64,000 bases of DNA from Prinia subflava (lineage: Eukaryota > Chordata > Aves > Passeriformes > Cisticolidae). A program made the translations under genes and the position numbers. This document shows, one piece after another, positions 15,100 to 26,973 of the stretch. Location of the stretch: positions 18,023,098 through 18,087,097 of the forward strand of contig NC_086251.1 of assembly GCF_021018805.1 (NCBI RefSeq), given 5' to 3'. The stretch's first letter is position 1, and every line of letters starts with the position of its first letter. Under the pieces are notes generated by a model. The model was given only the letters and a program-made list of their open reading frames with translations, was not told the origin of the DNA and searched no databases.

Positions 15100-15735
15100 G
15101 AAAGTCCTGAACAAGAAATACCAATATCATACATGACAAGAGAGGACTCTGTCCCACGAGAGGCTGCAGAGTTCTTGAAGACTGGAAGAGAGCAAATACC
15201 ACTCCTATCTTCACCATGGGCAATCAAGAAGACCCAGGAGCTATGGGCTTGGAATTCTCACCTCCATCCCTGGAAAGGGGATCGAGCAACCGATCCTGGA
15301 AACCCTTTCCAAACTCATGAAGGGCAGGAGGATGACTGGGAGCAGTCAGAACGGGTTTACAAAGGGGAAATCACGCTTAACTAACACAACAGTTTTCCAA
15401 AATATGGAACCAGCTCTGTGGGTGAGGGGGAGCAGTGGATGTTGTTTCCTTTGCTTTTACACAGCTTTTGAGACCTGTAGCCTGCAGAGAAAGACCTTGG
15501 GGAATCTGTGGACATTAAGTTGACCACGAGCCAGAAATGCCCTCTTGTAGCAAACAAGGCCACTGTGAGAGTGGTCCAACATTGCAACAGGTTGCCCAGA
15601 GAGACTGTGGAGCCTCCATCTGTTGAGATAGTCAAAACCTAACTGGACACACAGCCCTGGGCAGCCTGCTCTCACTGTTCCTGCTTGAAGAGGACCTTGG
15701 ACTACTTCATCCCAAGAAGCCACTCCTAAACTAAA
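15100..15735 (+). mobile_element. CR1 LINE fragment, reverse-transcriptase region plus 3' end, internally deleted
   Basis: Plus-strand sequence tracks CR1 ORF2 in order. Near 15165-15210 comes the segment for 'rubble' such as LEDWKRANTTPIF; near 15280-15400 a stretch equivalent to GFTKGKS and TN; near 15430-15480 GRAVDVV-like and KAFD-like codons of the reverse-transcriptase core; then a jump to the segment reading GTGGACATTAAGTTGACCA near 15508; and after a second jump the 3' untranslated end from about 15575 (CAACAGGTTGCCCAGAGAG) to about 15730. The order is right but several hundred bases are missing at two points, and the frame is broken repeatedly. It is a dead, 5'-truncated copy. Start and end are approximate. 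Confidence 0.85.
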
Positions 15736-18691
15736 CAAATCTGCAATTCCATACCCTAGCATGGATGCTGCACAGTCACTGAGAACATGGATGGAAAAGC
15801 CAAGTTGCCACAGCAGAGATTAGAATATTAACATCCAGAGGAATCTATATTTCATTAATTACATTTCTTTTGGAAATGTGTGATCTTTCTGCAGCCAACA
15901 TTCAACCAATTTCTTAGCAGGCAACAGCATCCCACACATTCTGCACCACAAGATTAAAACATTATGTTTGAGAACAAAACTCCCCGACCATTGCAGCTTC
16001 CAGGCAGTGGGATCTCCTCCAGCACTGGAACACACCATTCCACATACTCAAGGGAGCATTATTTAGGATCACTAAGTTGGGAAGTAGGAAAGAGATTTAA
16101 AAATACTAAAATTAAGGATAATAGCTTCATGAAAGACAACAGGCAGCTCCCACTGGCTTCACTTAGGGCAGGATTTTACCACACACAAAGTGGTGACTTG
16201 TGCATTCATTCTCTGCTGACACGTGATACTGCACCATGCAGATGAATTCCTAAAAGGCTTTAAATGGATCTGGCAAAGCTGTGACATCCAGAAGCAGTTT
16301 CAGTGCCCTAGTCTCACTCATCACCTCTCACTGCAGCTCTCACACGCAAACTGACACCTCTGTGCACAGAGCTGGAGGAGTGGGAGCAGCAATCCCACTG
16401 CTCTCAGTGGCAGCAGTCATTATGGAAGAGCTGCCCCTGCCATCTGTACACAATCGGTGTCACAGGCTGCCCCCGCCAGGCGTCCCCAGAACGCCCAGCC
16501 CCGGGAGCCACACCTGCCTGCTCAGTGCTCACCTGCAGGGCTGCCAGCAGCAAGGGCACTCTGCTGACATTTACTGAAATATCAGCCCCACTTCAAGGTA
16601 TGCAGTACATTCTCCCCATTTTCTTCACAGTCCTCAAAAGAAAAGAATTTTTCCTTCTTTTTTTCCTCCCAAGCTGACTGACCTTGAAAAAACTATTTCT
16701 TCTCTTTGTTTGCAGAGATCCAGCTGTTTTTTGTGCCAACTACAATGCATTTCCTATTCACAGAGTAAAAGGTGGACCTGAAAGAAATCTACAGGGCCTT
16801 TCCTTGGGCGTGCTTGTGGCATAGAGAGCAATGTCGATTCTCTTCACAGCTCTTAAATATCTCTTCAACTATTTTGATTAATTCAAATCTTGTTGCAACT
16901 CCTTTGGTCCTGAATTTTAAAAGCAAAACTAGATGTCTTGTGTGATAAATCTGACAAACATCTGGTTCTTAATCAAAATCTTACATGCTTTGTGACTTTC
17001 TGCTTTCATTATATCTCTGGATAAAGACTTTTAGTAGTTCCTCAAATATCTTCAATGATCTTTTGCATCTTTTCCATTTTGCTTCATTTACATAATTTAC
17101 CAATTTAACATGCAATTCAGTTTGCACTTCAATATGCCCTTCTGGTGACCTCTGAAAAGGTTTCCTAAATGCTGAGGTCAGGACTTTGTTAACAGAGGCA
17201 ACATTAGCACTGCTGAAGGAGATGACATGTATTGTGCTGCTTTCCTGTGGTTCAGAGGCAAGGTGCAGATGGCAAAAACGTCTGGGACAACAACATCACC
17301 CTTGGATTATGGCAGTAAAGCACAAAATGGAGAAAGCAAGAAAATAAAAACATGTATTGTTGTATAATAATTCCATAAGCTATCACAGAAATCAACTCAT
17401 TAAGAAATTGTATCAAAGACAATTAGTAGCATGAGCAGGGAGTAATTGGTTTTCAACAAGAACAGCCTCTCTGAAAACTCTCTTTTCTCAGGGATGCCTT
17501 CTCTGCAATTTAAAGGCATAGAAGAGGGTACACAAAATGACTGCAGTACAATAAAGTGAATTAAGATTGTACCATGGTTAAAACATTTTTTGCACTAGCC
17601 TCACTCATTCCTAATGCCCGGACACTGCAGCAGAATTGTTTTATATTACCTTCATCCAAATTATCACAGGCACTGTACATGTCATGTAAGAAATGCGTGA
17701 GCTCAGAAAATGTAAAATCAAGCTCTTACTCTGCTCCCCGTCAAGACATATCCCTTTACACAAAATCTACTGTATCTTCCAGCTCAGTCACCTCCTACTG
17801 TCAAGGCAGTCAGGGGTTTTGTTGCACATAAATTTAGGGAGCCCAAAATCCCAAACGATTAAAGATTATTAGTTCATATTAAATATGATTCCAGCAAGCA
17901 GGTATCAATGACCACGACTGGTAATCACTATTGATTATGCTAGTTTTGTGGAATATATTACAAAAGGTACAATGGCTGGTGTTTAGAAAGTTGGTAAGCC
18001 TCCCTCCTTATGCCTGAACTTCTCAGCAAGAATTCAACCCACAAAATTATCAGTGGAAAAGACTACACCACCTTGCAGTGTAGCAATATTTCCAACGAGA
18101 AGCCTTGGACGTATCAGGGAGTTTGGGAAATACAAAGTCCCTGAGCACGATTTGTGGCCTCGAAGTCAACACACTCCAGCCTCAAGAGAACCCAGAACTG
18201 GTAATGGTTCGAACCAACAACTGATCAACAGATCCCTGTCTCAACTAGTTCAATGCCTCCCACTGCTGAGTTAAATCAAAGGAAGGAGTCGAAGAAACCT
18301 CAGCACCAAATTACGCCTAATAAAGTGGTCAGCCTAGCTCACCACTCTTCAACTGCAGCTGACAAACCCAAGACAAGGACTATATGCTATTGGCCTGCTT
18401 ACAGTCTGATAACACAAAAAGTCATCTTCCCCTCTCTTTTTCTAATATGGAAAAAATGTTAAGCATTTAGTTGACTGTCATTTTCTAATGTTGCCTGATA
18501 TACATTATGACACATCAAAAATGTTCATAGAATGAATAAAAAATGTGCTGTCTGCTTCAATATACTACCTCAGTCATCCCTCAGCATTTCATGTTGCCTG
18601 TATTTAAATGCCCAAAGCTGCCTTAATTATTTATTTTATCACCTTTCTAAACCATTCTTTTCACCTTCTGCTATTCTTTGCTTTGCCAAAT

Positions 18692-18860
18692 AAAATTGTA
18701 TAAAAACAGTGCCAGCAGTTTGAAGAGATGCAAGCTGGGGTCAGTCACCAGCTAAAGCTGATGTTGATGCTTTTACAATTTATAGAATTGTATAAAGCCA
18801 GTGCCAGCAGTTAGAAGAGATGCAAGCTGGGGTCAGTCACAGCTAAAGCTGATGTTGATG
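18692..18860 (+). repeat. Two-copy tandem duplication, about 78 bp
   Basis: Copy 1 (18692-18769) and copy 2 (18784-18860) both run from AATTGTATAAA through GTGCCAGCAGTT and GATGCAAGCTGGGGTCAGTC to GCTGATGTTGATG. They differ by a few substitutions and one missing C in copy 2 (CACCAGCT versus CACAGCT) and are separated by 14 bp. Divergence is small, so the duplication is fairly recent. Confidence 0.93.
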
Positions 18861-20399
18861 AGGTGTGTGTAACCCAGTGCCGCTCACTTCACCTCTGTCA
18901 GTACTCAACACTGGCATGCACTCAGTTCCAGATCCACCCAGAAGCTGAAATGGCTCCTTATGTGACCACATCTGAGTCAAAACTGAGTAAGAACCTGAGT
19001 AAAAACCCATCTTGTGGAACAGTAAGGTCCCATTCCATCCATTCAGACATGAGAGCACTACACATTCCACAGGACTCACTGCACCCTCAGGACCTGGCCT
19101 TGAACATCACTTCTGCCAGGCGGCAGAAGCAGAGCTGAACTACTCACCTCTAAGGGAGGGATGAAAAGCACACAGATGTGCAAAGTATTTAAAAACCACC
19201 ACTACTGTATGCCAGAGTCTTCCTTGGGAGGGGCTGCTTGATGATCTGCACCACTCACATTTTGTCTGTTATGAAACCTGTGACTTGAGGTGTGGGAAAC
19301 AGATCATTGTAGAAGTGCTCCACAACAAAGACATAAATTGACACACTCTTGAGATCGTGAGTTAACCTGTAATTAGGGATTGCAAACTAAGAAGAGGGAG
19401 GCCCAATTACATCTCTTCCTGCTGTAGACTGATACATTACCAAATATTTATCAGGAAACCCTCAGACAGATTTAGTGATGTCAGGAAGTAAAAGATAGAT
19501 CTGGCTGGCTTTAAGTCAAGCACAATTGCAGCAGCAGCAGCTGTGTCCAATTCATTCATACAGATAGGGGAATTAATATCCCAGTCAGGCAGGTGGAGGT
19601 TAGAACTGGATTTCTCCTGAGAAAAAAGCACTATTCCTGTGCGTGGGACACCATGGAAAATACTGAACTGACTGCATTATGAGCAAAAATCCATACTGCT
19701 GAGGATGAGACACCCTTCATCCCCATTTCTGAACTCAGCCAAAGTCAGAAGACAGGAGGCAAAAAGAGCTGGCAGGCTGCTGCATTATCTGATCTTTACA
19801 AAGGGTATTTGTGTTAGGCACGGAGCTTAATTTAGGAGAGTTTGATTTTCCCTTCCCTGCACCCATTCCCCTGCTAACATTTTATTCAAGGAATCAATTA
19901 GGCCTTGATCAACCACTGATCGAGAGTTCCCAATGGGGAGCCCTAATGCATTTTATCTGCAGCTATTGTTCCTAAATACACCTATTTCTGAGCATGCACT
20001 TAATTCTTTTCATCAATACTGTGCTATCCTTCAACAAGCCTGTTAATAACATTTTGGAAGTGCACTTTCAGTGAAATCCGACTTAGACAAATGAATTAGT
20101 GAAACTACCGGGATTTCCTTTGGCCTGTTTGTCTTTTTCAGCTGCACAGGCAAACAGATTCCATGCCCCTCATCTCCTCCTGACTAAAAAGGTTAAAGTG
20201 ATGTGTTGGAGTTCAAGATACTAAATGGAAAGTTGTTCAGAACAAATGGAAAAAGCTAACCAATAATGCTTTACAGCAAACATTCATTATTTTTTACTAA
20301 ATTCCTTATGGAATGAAAGATGTGATGCCTCTTTACACACTCCAGAATTCTTGGCTGTCATTAGCATTTTCCTATCAATATTTCTTTTACAGACCCATA

Positions 20400-20530
20400 A
20401 GGTGCAGATCAACAAGACTTGAGCATATGATTAAATCAGTCACATGGGTTCGAGCATGCACTTAGGTTATGTGCTGAACAGGGAGAGATTTAAACCTATG
20501 CCTGACTGCTTTGCTGAAAAGAAGCCAAAG
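20400..20530. repeat. Possible ancient amniote interspersed repeat
   Basis: Segments such as CTTGAGCATATGATTAAATC near 20420, GAGCATGCACTTAGGTTATG near 20451 and a TGACTGCTTTGCTGAA block near 20503 resemble a common, very old amniote repeat built on 'gcacatgcttaagtgctttgctg'-like sequence. I cannot assign a family or strand. Confidence 0.3.
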
Positions 20531-20955
20531 TAAATTGGCTATAATTAAATTCTTTTGATGAAATTTCTGCAACTCCCTATTGTGGGACACCAGTACCGAA
20601 ATGCTAATAAACTAGTTAAAATTAAGCTTATTACCAAGTAAAATTAACCACAGAGACACTTCTGTCTTTTCTTATTTTATATAACATTATTTTGCATTAG
20701 AGAAATGAGATACTTGACCTGAGCTAAAACATCTGACTCACAGAGCAGTAATTGCAGTGCATCCCCATGCAGGAGGCAATCTATAGATTCCTCCACATCT
20801 GCCTGCACTGCTGCTTCTGTTGATCCTCAGAAACAGCTTTTAGCTATGTCAGCACTCACTGCAAAACCCAAATTCCAGAGCACTGCCAGAGAGCACCTAT
20901 ATGCCAGGAACTGCCTGATGGGTGGACTTGATAATTTTAAAAGTCTTTTACAAAC

Positions 20956-20960
20956 CAACC
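20956..20960 (+). repeat. Target-site duplication, left copy
   Basis: CAACC immediately precedes the LTR's TGTCTTGG end and is identical to the 5-mer directly after the CCAAGACA end. Confidence 0.88.
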
Positions 20961-21714
20961 TGTCTTGGGTTATGTAATCAAAAAAAAGTGTATTCTATTT
21001 CATCTGTTGAAATCAGCTGGGGAGATGTTTTTTCTCCTTTATCTCTTGTAACTCCAGGGGGGAGGGGGATGGAGGCCTTCTGTCAATGGGCCAGCAGCTA
21101 AAACCAGGGGAGCAATGTTCCTTATCTCTTCCATGACCCATGCTCCCTCCAGGGGGATATCTGCTGTTAATGAGCCATTAAGGCTCACCAATGACTGATA
21201 AAATTAAATCATTCCATGGTGAGATGCTCCACCCAGTGGGAGGAGCCCAGCATTCCTACCTGGATAAAACCTGAGATTCAGAACCTGAGCATCAGAACAG
21301 CAGAGCATCCTCTTCTCCACTGGATTCTCAGAGGAAGACCGGACTCATCTCACCACCACTGAACCTGTCTACAGGATCATCTCTGCTCCAACAGAACCAC
21401 ATCTGTCACTCCAAGAGGACTTATTTGGACTGCTGCCAACACCCTGGCCAAGAAGGTGTCAGGTCGTATTCCTGACTCCGCCAGGGTTTTCTAGGACTTT
21501 TCATTGTTTGCTTGCTTGTTTTTTTTTTTTTGTGCTACTGCATTTGTATTTTTAATATTCCTACTAAAGAACTGTTACTCCTATTCCCATATTTTTGCCT
21601 GAAAGCTCCTAATTGCAAAATTGTAATAATTTGGAGGGAGGGGGTTTTACATTCTCCATTCCAAAGGAAACTCCAGTTTTCCCTGACAGATACCTGTCTT
21701 TCCAAACCAAGACA
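20961..21714 (+). mobile_element. Solo LTR of an endogenous retrovirus (ERVL-like, passerine type)
   Basis: This 754-bp element begins TGTCTTGG and ends CCAAGACA, a perfect 8-bp terminal inverted repeat with the canonical TG...CA ends. It is flanked on both sides by the 5-mer CAACC, an intact target-site duplication; 5 bp fits ERVL (class III) elements, while ERVK usually make 6 and ERV1 usually 4. A TATA-like GGATAAAA lies near 21262, followed by a GT/T-rich region near 21505-21535 and a CTAAAG segment where a poly(A) signal would be expected, which sets the plus orientation. I recognise the overall sequence as a zebra-finch-type LTR family, but cannot give a library name with certainty. No internal gag, pol or env sequence adjoins it, so it is a solo LTR left by recombination between two LTRs. 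It lies antisense to TSPAN4. Confidence 0.9.
21261..21269 (+). promoter_or_regulatory. Putative TATA-like element of the LTR
   Basis: TGGATAAAA lies about 300 bp into the LTR, just upstream of a segment (CTGAGATTCAGAACCTGAG) consistent with the U3/R boundary. Assignment is by position and resemblance only; promoter activity is not shown. Confidence 0.4.
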
Positions 21715-21719
21715 CAACC
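21715..21719 (+). repeat. Target-site duplication, right copy
   Basis: CAACC immediately follows the LTR and matches the left copy perfectly, which argues that both LTR termini are intact and not rearranged. Confidence 0.88.
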
Positions 21720-23065
21720 AAATGGAACTCTAACTGGAAAATAAAGCATTAACACACAGTCTGCTCAGAAACCATTGCATACATATGCCAGGACTTGCAC
21801 ATCCTCACAGAAATACCAGAGAGAGTTCAAATTGTCCTTGTCCTCTAGACAGCTTTCTCTGCATGCTGATCAGTGCACACTATCCACACAGAGTCTGTCC
21901 TGACATCATCCCAGCCCTGCACAGCAGCAGGAACAGCCCTGTTCACAGTGGTGAAGGAGGATACAGGCACCCAATAATTCTACCACCACTTCAGAGTTCC
22001 AGCAGTAAGAAGGGGATGGTGCAGGCACAGTCAAATGCTGATGGAGAAACATTGCTAGATTAGGGCCATCGGACTGAACAGTGGTGCAGTGACCACTCCG
22101 CCAGTTTTGCAGGATTGTCCACAGCCTGTTGTTTTCCTATAACATAAGAGCATCTCTAAACTGCGTGCAGTTTGGGTGATCTTGTCTCTTCACTTTAGGC
22201 TCTATTTCTCCACTTTCAGCATCGTTAACATGCCCTGTGAATGTGTTTTGGACAGCCCTGTGGGCTGTGCTGACTGGGAACATGAGGCACTTCATTACCT
22301 GAGGAGACATTTCTACATTTCTGCTGCACTGTCAAAGGCAAACATGGAAAACTTTTAAGCTCTCTTGACAGAAACTCAATGAGAACAAGTTTCTGCAGTA
22401 GCCTTGAACTTAACTTTCTATATGAATAATTCCATCATTTTTTGTGACTCCCTCCCTCACACCAGCGAGCAGCTCAGCAGGATCAGATCATTTCTGTGAG
22501 CAACTGCACATGAGTGCAGCAGGTGGAAGAGATTCCGGTTTCCCATTTTCTAAAGCCAAATGTGTAAGAGGTTGTGAGGACTGAACTGTATTTGAAATCA
22601 TATTCACAAAATTCCAACCTGCTGTCTTTGTATAGGACAAGGCAAAATATCAATCAGACATTAAAACAGTTTTAAATTTCTTTTCAAAACAAAGCAAGAA
22701 CTGCATCAATCTACAGAATATATTTTTTATAAGATAGCAGCAGAAGCTATTTTGGAGCAGCATGGAAAACAAGAATATTTTCACACATTTCACAAAAAAC
22801 AGAAGTAGCCATTATTTTTCAATCCTCTGTGGGCTATTCTGTGGGCCATTTTCAACACAGCTAAGCAGGCATGGAATTTAGGCTGTAATTTTCACAGGGA
22901 CCCAGGCGAGTTAATGGCCTAATCTTTATTGAAAATCTCATCTGAACTTCAAGTTGCCAACAGCAGTAACTGCTCCTATAATCAAATATCATAGTCAGTG
23001 ATTCTTCAATGCTTTTGTTCTTTCCTGACTTACATTACCTATGTTGCATGTTATGTTTGACATTT

Positions 23066-23097
23066 AAAAATAAGAAAAAAACCAAAAACCCAACAAC
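23066..23097 (+). repeat. A/C-rich low-complexity tract
   Basis: Reads AAAAATAAGAAAAAAACC then AAAAACCCAACAAC. Confidence 0.8.
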
Positions 23098-25479
23098 TTA
23101 AGCCTCTCCCTTCCCCCTCTCCCCAAACCAAAAGCTAACTCCACCTTATGGTAGTTTAGTTATGTTCTTTGATTTGTAGACATTACATAGCTCTCCCTGT
23201 AAATCATATAAAATGCAGACAACTACTGAAAAAAAATCACCTATTACAGCTGCAAAAAAGTAAATATAGACGTTTCTTTTTCTATGCTTCCAGGAGAATC
23301 ATCACAGTAGAAATAAATACAGATGCTAAAACCAGGAGGATTATACAAGTTAGAACAGGTACAAGACTGCGCATTTTATTAGCATAATTTACATTCTAGC
23401 AGGATCCAATCTGGTTCTGAGAAATATGAGTATCCAACTTCTGACAGGATAGGGCTCTGCTGCTTTCTTCTTATCACAACAAAATTAAGGTTAACCCTCT
23501 CAGTACTCCATGGATCTGTTATAAATACACAGAAAAACCTCATATTGAAATGTCAAATGTATAAAAAGGCCAAATGCTGCTCTGTATTGATGGAATCAAA
23601 ACCTAAAGAGAATATTCTGCCCGTAGACAGGTAGCCATGCACGTAACCATCCACATGACTCCAGAAATGTCACTGGAGTTTGGACTGCTTCAAATGGGGG
23701 CATAAATGTAGCCTGACAAAATACTGCACTCAAGAGTGGTAACAACCTGCCTTAGTTCTCACAGTCACACCAACTCCATTCAATGCCCAGTCCTTGGGCT
23801 GGTACTTCTGACTTCAAAATTTAAACGCCACACTCTAGGGACTTTTATATGAATGTGTGCAAATGCCAGCTGGAGTTTCCAGACCCCTCAGGCGCTCACA
23901 CTGAGCTGAAGACAGCCTATGAACCAGTCCCTCTGCTGCTTTGAGAACAGCCAGGACAAAATAAAAGGCTATAGGTTTTTCCTGACAACCATCCTGTAGG
24001 AATGCATTTCATCACAGCCCATATTCACTTCTGCAGAAGTCACAAGATTCATATTTTGCAACACAACAAGCCAGGACAGTTGGAGGAATAGTGAACAAGG
24101 TGTGAGCTCAGGCCCTGCCAAGGAGATCTGCAATGCAGTTCCAAGAGACAAGGCACTTTTCCTTCTCACACTGGATAGCCAGCTCAGAGAAAGAGTCTTG
24201 AACTTCAGGACAGCATTTCTCTCATGAGATCAAGATGAACCTTTATCCATCAAGAAAAGAAAAGATGACATCCTAGGGCATAAGATCAAGCTGGCTGCTT
24301 AAAAGCTCAGAAAAGACCAAGTCACTAGAATGAGAGGCAGATGCGATTTTTGGGCTTCTCCCAAGCTGATGAATGAGAACAGGTCATTTGAGGCTGTTGC
24401 GAGTCCTAGCTCACCTCCACAGCTGCACACCCTTCCACAGTAAGGGAATAAAAGCCCTGTACCAAAACACTGTGAATGGCTGTAAAGAACTTTTGCCATG
24501 ATGCTTTTTAGTCACTAACACAGCACTAAAGCAGCAGTGCCAGCACTGGACACAGAGACTGCTTCAGTGCCTGGAGCCCATGCACTGTGTCCACACACAC
24601 AGGTGTACACCCACCCTGTGGCTCAAAGTGATCATCTGCAGAGTCTTTTTCTCCTGCACACCAAATTAACCTTATTTTCTTCTGATTTTCCAAGGATCTA
24701 CATTAACTGAGTTACTGTGGTGGACTCGTCTGGGTTCGTTATTTCCCCATACACGTGGCAATATTGTTTCTCAGGAAGGCCAGCATACAAACTCTAAACA
24801 TGCTGTATGAAAATATTAGTTTTAGGCTGCTGCTGGTTTATTTATTCTGCAGTAGGCAGGACTGCAAGTGTAACACAAACTATTGATTTCCTCAGTATAA
24901 GATTTAAAGTCATACAGGAACATTAAGAGCCTCAAATTTGATCATCTGCAATACCCAGACTACAGCAATTTGTTAACTCAGTAAAAGTGCACTTGAACTG
25001 GAGCTCATATTTTAGAGTCTGTTTTGATCTTACAGACAACTGCAGGGTACTAGCTCCTGCAGCATGTGAGTCAAAGGAAAGTTAATTTCCTGATCTCTTT
25101 ATTAAGAATCAATAAAAACCACTGCAAACTGACGGGCTGAAGGAAGGAGGGAATCCTTTCTTCCTTTCTGATACTTTTTCACGGTTTTTGCCTCTGAAGA
25201 GTGAGGACGAACATTCTCTGTGACACACCTGTCACACACTAACAGCACTGACTGCTTTATGAATAAAAATCCTTCACTGGTTTCTTTCCTTTCCTCCATT
25301 CCCACACATATACTGATCTATCAGCCTCAGTACCAGCCAACAACAGGAGCTCTACCAGATGACAACTTGGAACATAAGAAACATTTATTTTATCAACCTA
25401 ATCCAAAACATTTTCATGTATTTCTTCTGTGTTCAGGACAGGTCTTTATTTTAGGTCTGCTATTATTTTAGAAACTACT

Positions 25480-25830
25480 ATAATTACTCTTTGTAAGATC
25501 TAAGCAGAGGATCTCTTTCCTTTCCCAAACTGAATCCAGGTCATCTCCATAATCCCTTTTCATGACAGCTCCCTTCCACCTTTCTTGCACCTCTAATATT
25601 TTCTGTAACCAAAACTGAACATTATATTCAGAGTGAGGCAAATGTGTTATACAATGACACAATAATATTTCTAACTGATCTTCTTTCTAAATATAACCAA
25701 GTGCTGTGTTTGGGTTTTGGAGGCCCATTGCATATTAAGTAGATGCCTTCACTCCTGTATGATGTGTAGATATTTCTGCCAAGAGCTGACAAATAATTCA
25801 GAATCCAGTAATGCATGCAGTAATTTTAAA
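25480..25830 (-). mobile_element. Possible ancient CR1-like fragment, inverted
   Basis: The plus strand shows, in order, CCAAAACTGAACATTATATT near 25611, GAGTGAGGCAAATGTGTTAT near 25632 and ACAATAATATTTCTAACTGA near 25659. This resembles the reverse complement of an old CR1 (the 'tested against a gave-tail' AACTGGACAC...GAGGCCTCACC block). It is diverged, so the call is weak and the edges are guesses. Confidence 0.38.
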
Positions 25831-25933
25831 TTGTCCCTTCTACTGTAATTACCTGGCAAGTTAATTCCATGCTCCAACTACAGAACCAAGCTCTTTTAAG
25901 TCCTTCAGAAGTGCACCTGACAATCACTCACTT

Positions 25934-25973
25934 ATATGACTAATATATAATCAATATGACTAATATATAATCA
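25934..25973 (+). repeat. Exact 20-bp tandem duplication in an AT-rich patch
   Basis: The 20-mer ATATGACTAATATATAATCA occurs twice back to back. It is followed by further AT-rich sequence (TAATATATTACTAATTATAT) to about 26030. Confidence 0.9.
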
Positions 25974-26579
25974 CTCCTAGCTAATATATTACTAATTATA
26001 TTAATAATTTATTTATTAATGAACACAGTGTTGTTTGCATTGTTTGTTTGTTTTGCTATTGCCTTTCCATTCCTAAAGAAAGTGTTTAGGACATGTACCA
26101 CTCATATATCTGATGAATGTTAATTTGTGGTAAAATTTTGCCACCTTTCCTGTGATTATTAAGTTCCCTCAGTCTTCAATTGTACAGGATTTTTGATTTA
26201 ATAAGTAGGTGGCACACAATTATGGCCTTGTTTTCATTTATTCATGCAAGATTTTTTTAAAGAAAAGGATGAAGATAATTCAGACAGGCAATACTGCCCT
26301 TGCAGCTGAAGGAACAATGGTCAAACACAAGTAAAATGTGAAAAGACAAACAAAAGCTGTGTTTATTGAACTTTTATGCATTTACTCTGGCTTTCCACTA
26401 GGCTCTAAGTACACATGGGCTGCAAGGAGCAATGTGGAAAGATAATGCATTTTATGCCTTTGCCTGTGCTGAGGACACTTTCTTTTTAACAACATCAATG
26501 TGGCTCTTAAACCATACACAAATATTAAAAAATCCTACTCACTCTGATGGGTATCTCTCCCCACATGCTCTCAGTAAGG

Positions 26580-26661
26580 TTTTTTGGCTTCTTTGCTTTT
26601 TTTGTGAGGTGTTTTGGTGTTTGTTTGTGGGCTTTGTTTTTTGGTTTCCTTTTCTTTTTGT
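26580..26661 (+). repeat. T/G-rich low-complexity tract close to the TM3 exon
   Basis: About 80 bp rich in TTTTTGG, TGTTTGTTTG and GTTTTTTGG. On the TSPAN4 pre-mRNA this reads as an A/C-rich stretch beginning roughly 240 bases after the TM3 exon's donor site. Confidence 0.85.
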
Positions 26662-26898
26662 TAATGACAGATGCACTTGGCAGTATCAGCGACCTTGAGT
26701 TGTACACTTGAGCAAACAAGACAGCCCAGTCCTGCCAGGCTGCTTAGGCATTCTGAGAGAGCTCCTTCTGAGAGGAGTGTCTCAAGGAAGACAGAAGCAT
26801 GATGTGCATACCAAGCCAAGGGCTTCATGATTTATTTATAGGGAAAAGGGGCATATAAATTTGCTGAAGGGGAAAGAAAAATGAAGAATTTGACTTAC

Positions 26899-26973
26899 CT
26901 TGTCGGTGTAGACGAAGAACAGAATCACAACAGTGAGCTCCAACAGAAATATAATTAACAGCATGATAAAAAA
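26899..26973 (-). CDS. TSPAN4: TSPAN4 internal coding exon: TM3
   Basis: This 75-bp exon encodes 25 residues that form the third transmembrane helix and its exit into the large extracellular loop. On the minus strand it begins FFIMLLIIFLLEL and ends LFFVYTDK. The glutamate inside the helix is the polar residue typical of tetraspanin TM3, and the YTDK ending matches the TM3/loop boundary of TSPAN4. The acceptor reads TTGACAG immediately before the exon and the donor is GTAAGT immediately after. Phase is 0 on both sides, so it joins the exon at 44918-45109 without a frame change, giving LLLS followed by FF as expected for the family. Length and boundaries match the usual 75-bp tetraspanin exon. 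It corresponds to about residues 86-110 of a protein of roughly 238 residues. The next exon (YAQQDL-like start of the large loop) was not found at lower coordinates. On its own this exon would not separate TSPAN4 from TSPAN9; the call rests on the neighbouring exon. Confidence 0.9.

Larger units (their letters stand above)
1..26898 (-). other. TSPAN4: Partial TSPAN4 intron downstream of the TM3 exon, at least 26.9 kb
   Basis: The GTAAGT donor at 26893-26898 opens an intron that runs off the left edge. I looked for the minus-strand patterns expected for the next tetraspanin exons (the NVGLTNAW-like motif and the CCG-NYTDW motif of the large loop) and found none, so the intron should exceed 26.9 kb. 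Contents: an ancient CR1/L3-like piece near 4960-5395, A/C-rich tracts, a deleted CR1 near 15100-15735, a tandem duplication at 18692-18860, a solo LTR at 20961-21714, a possible old CR1 at 25480-25830 and an AT-rich patch near 25934-26030. In 1-4950, 5400-15000, 15750-18690 and 21740-25400 I see only low-complexity tracts and short chance reading frames. Confidence 0.8.

Noticed and set aside
16460..16530. Locally GC-rich stretch with a few CpGs, considered as a promoter CpG island
   Set aside because: It is under 100 bp, with CpG density that falls off at once, so it does not meet island size.
18200..18216. GGTTCGAACC, resembling a tRNA B-box
   Set aside because: No matching A-box or cloverleaf arms at the right distance; it is a short palindrome by chance.
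21512..21733. Short reading frame at the end of the LTR
   Set aside because: It lies within the 3' part of a solo LTR and runs past its end; retroviral LTRs of this kind do not encode a protein there.
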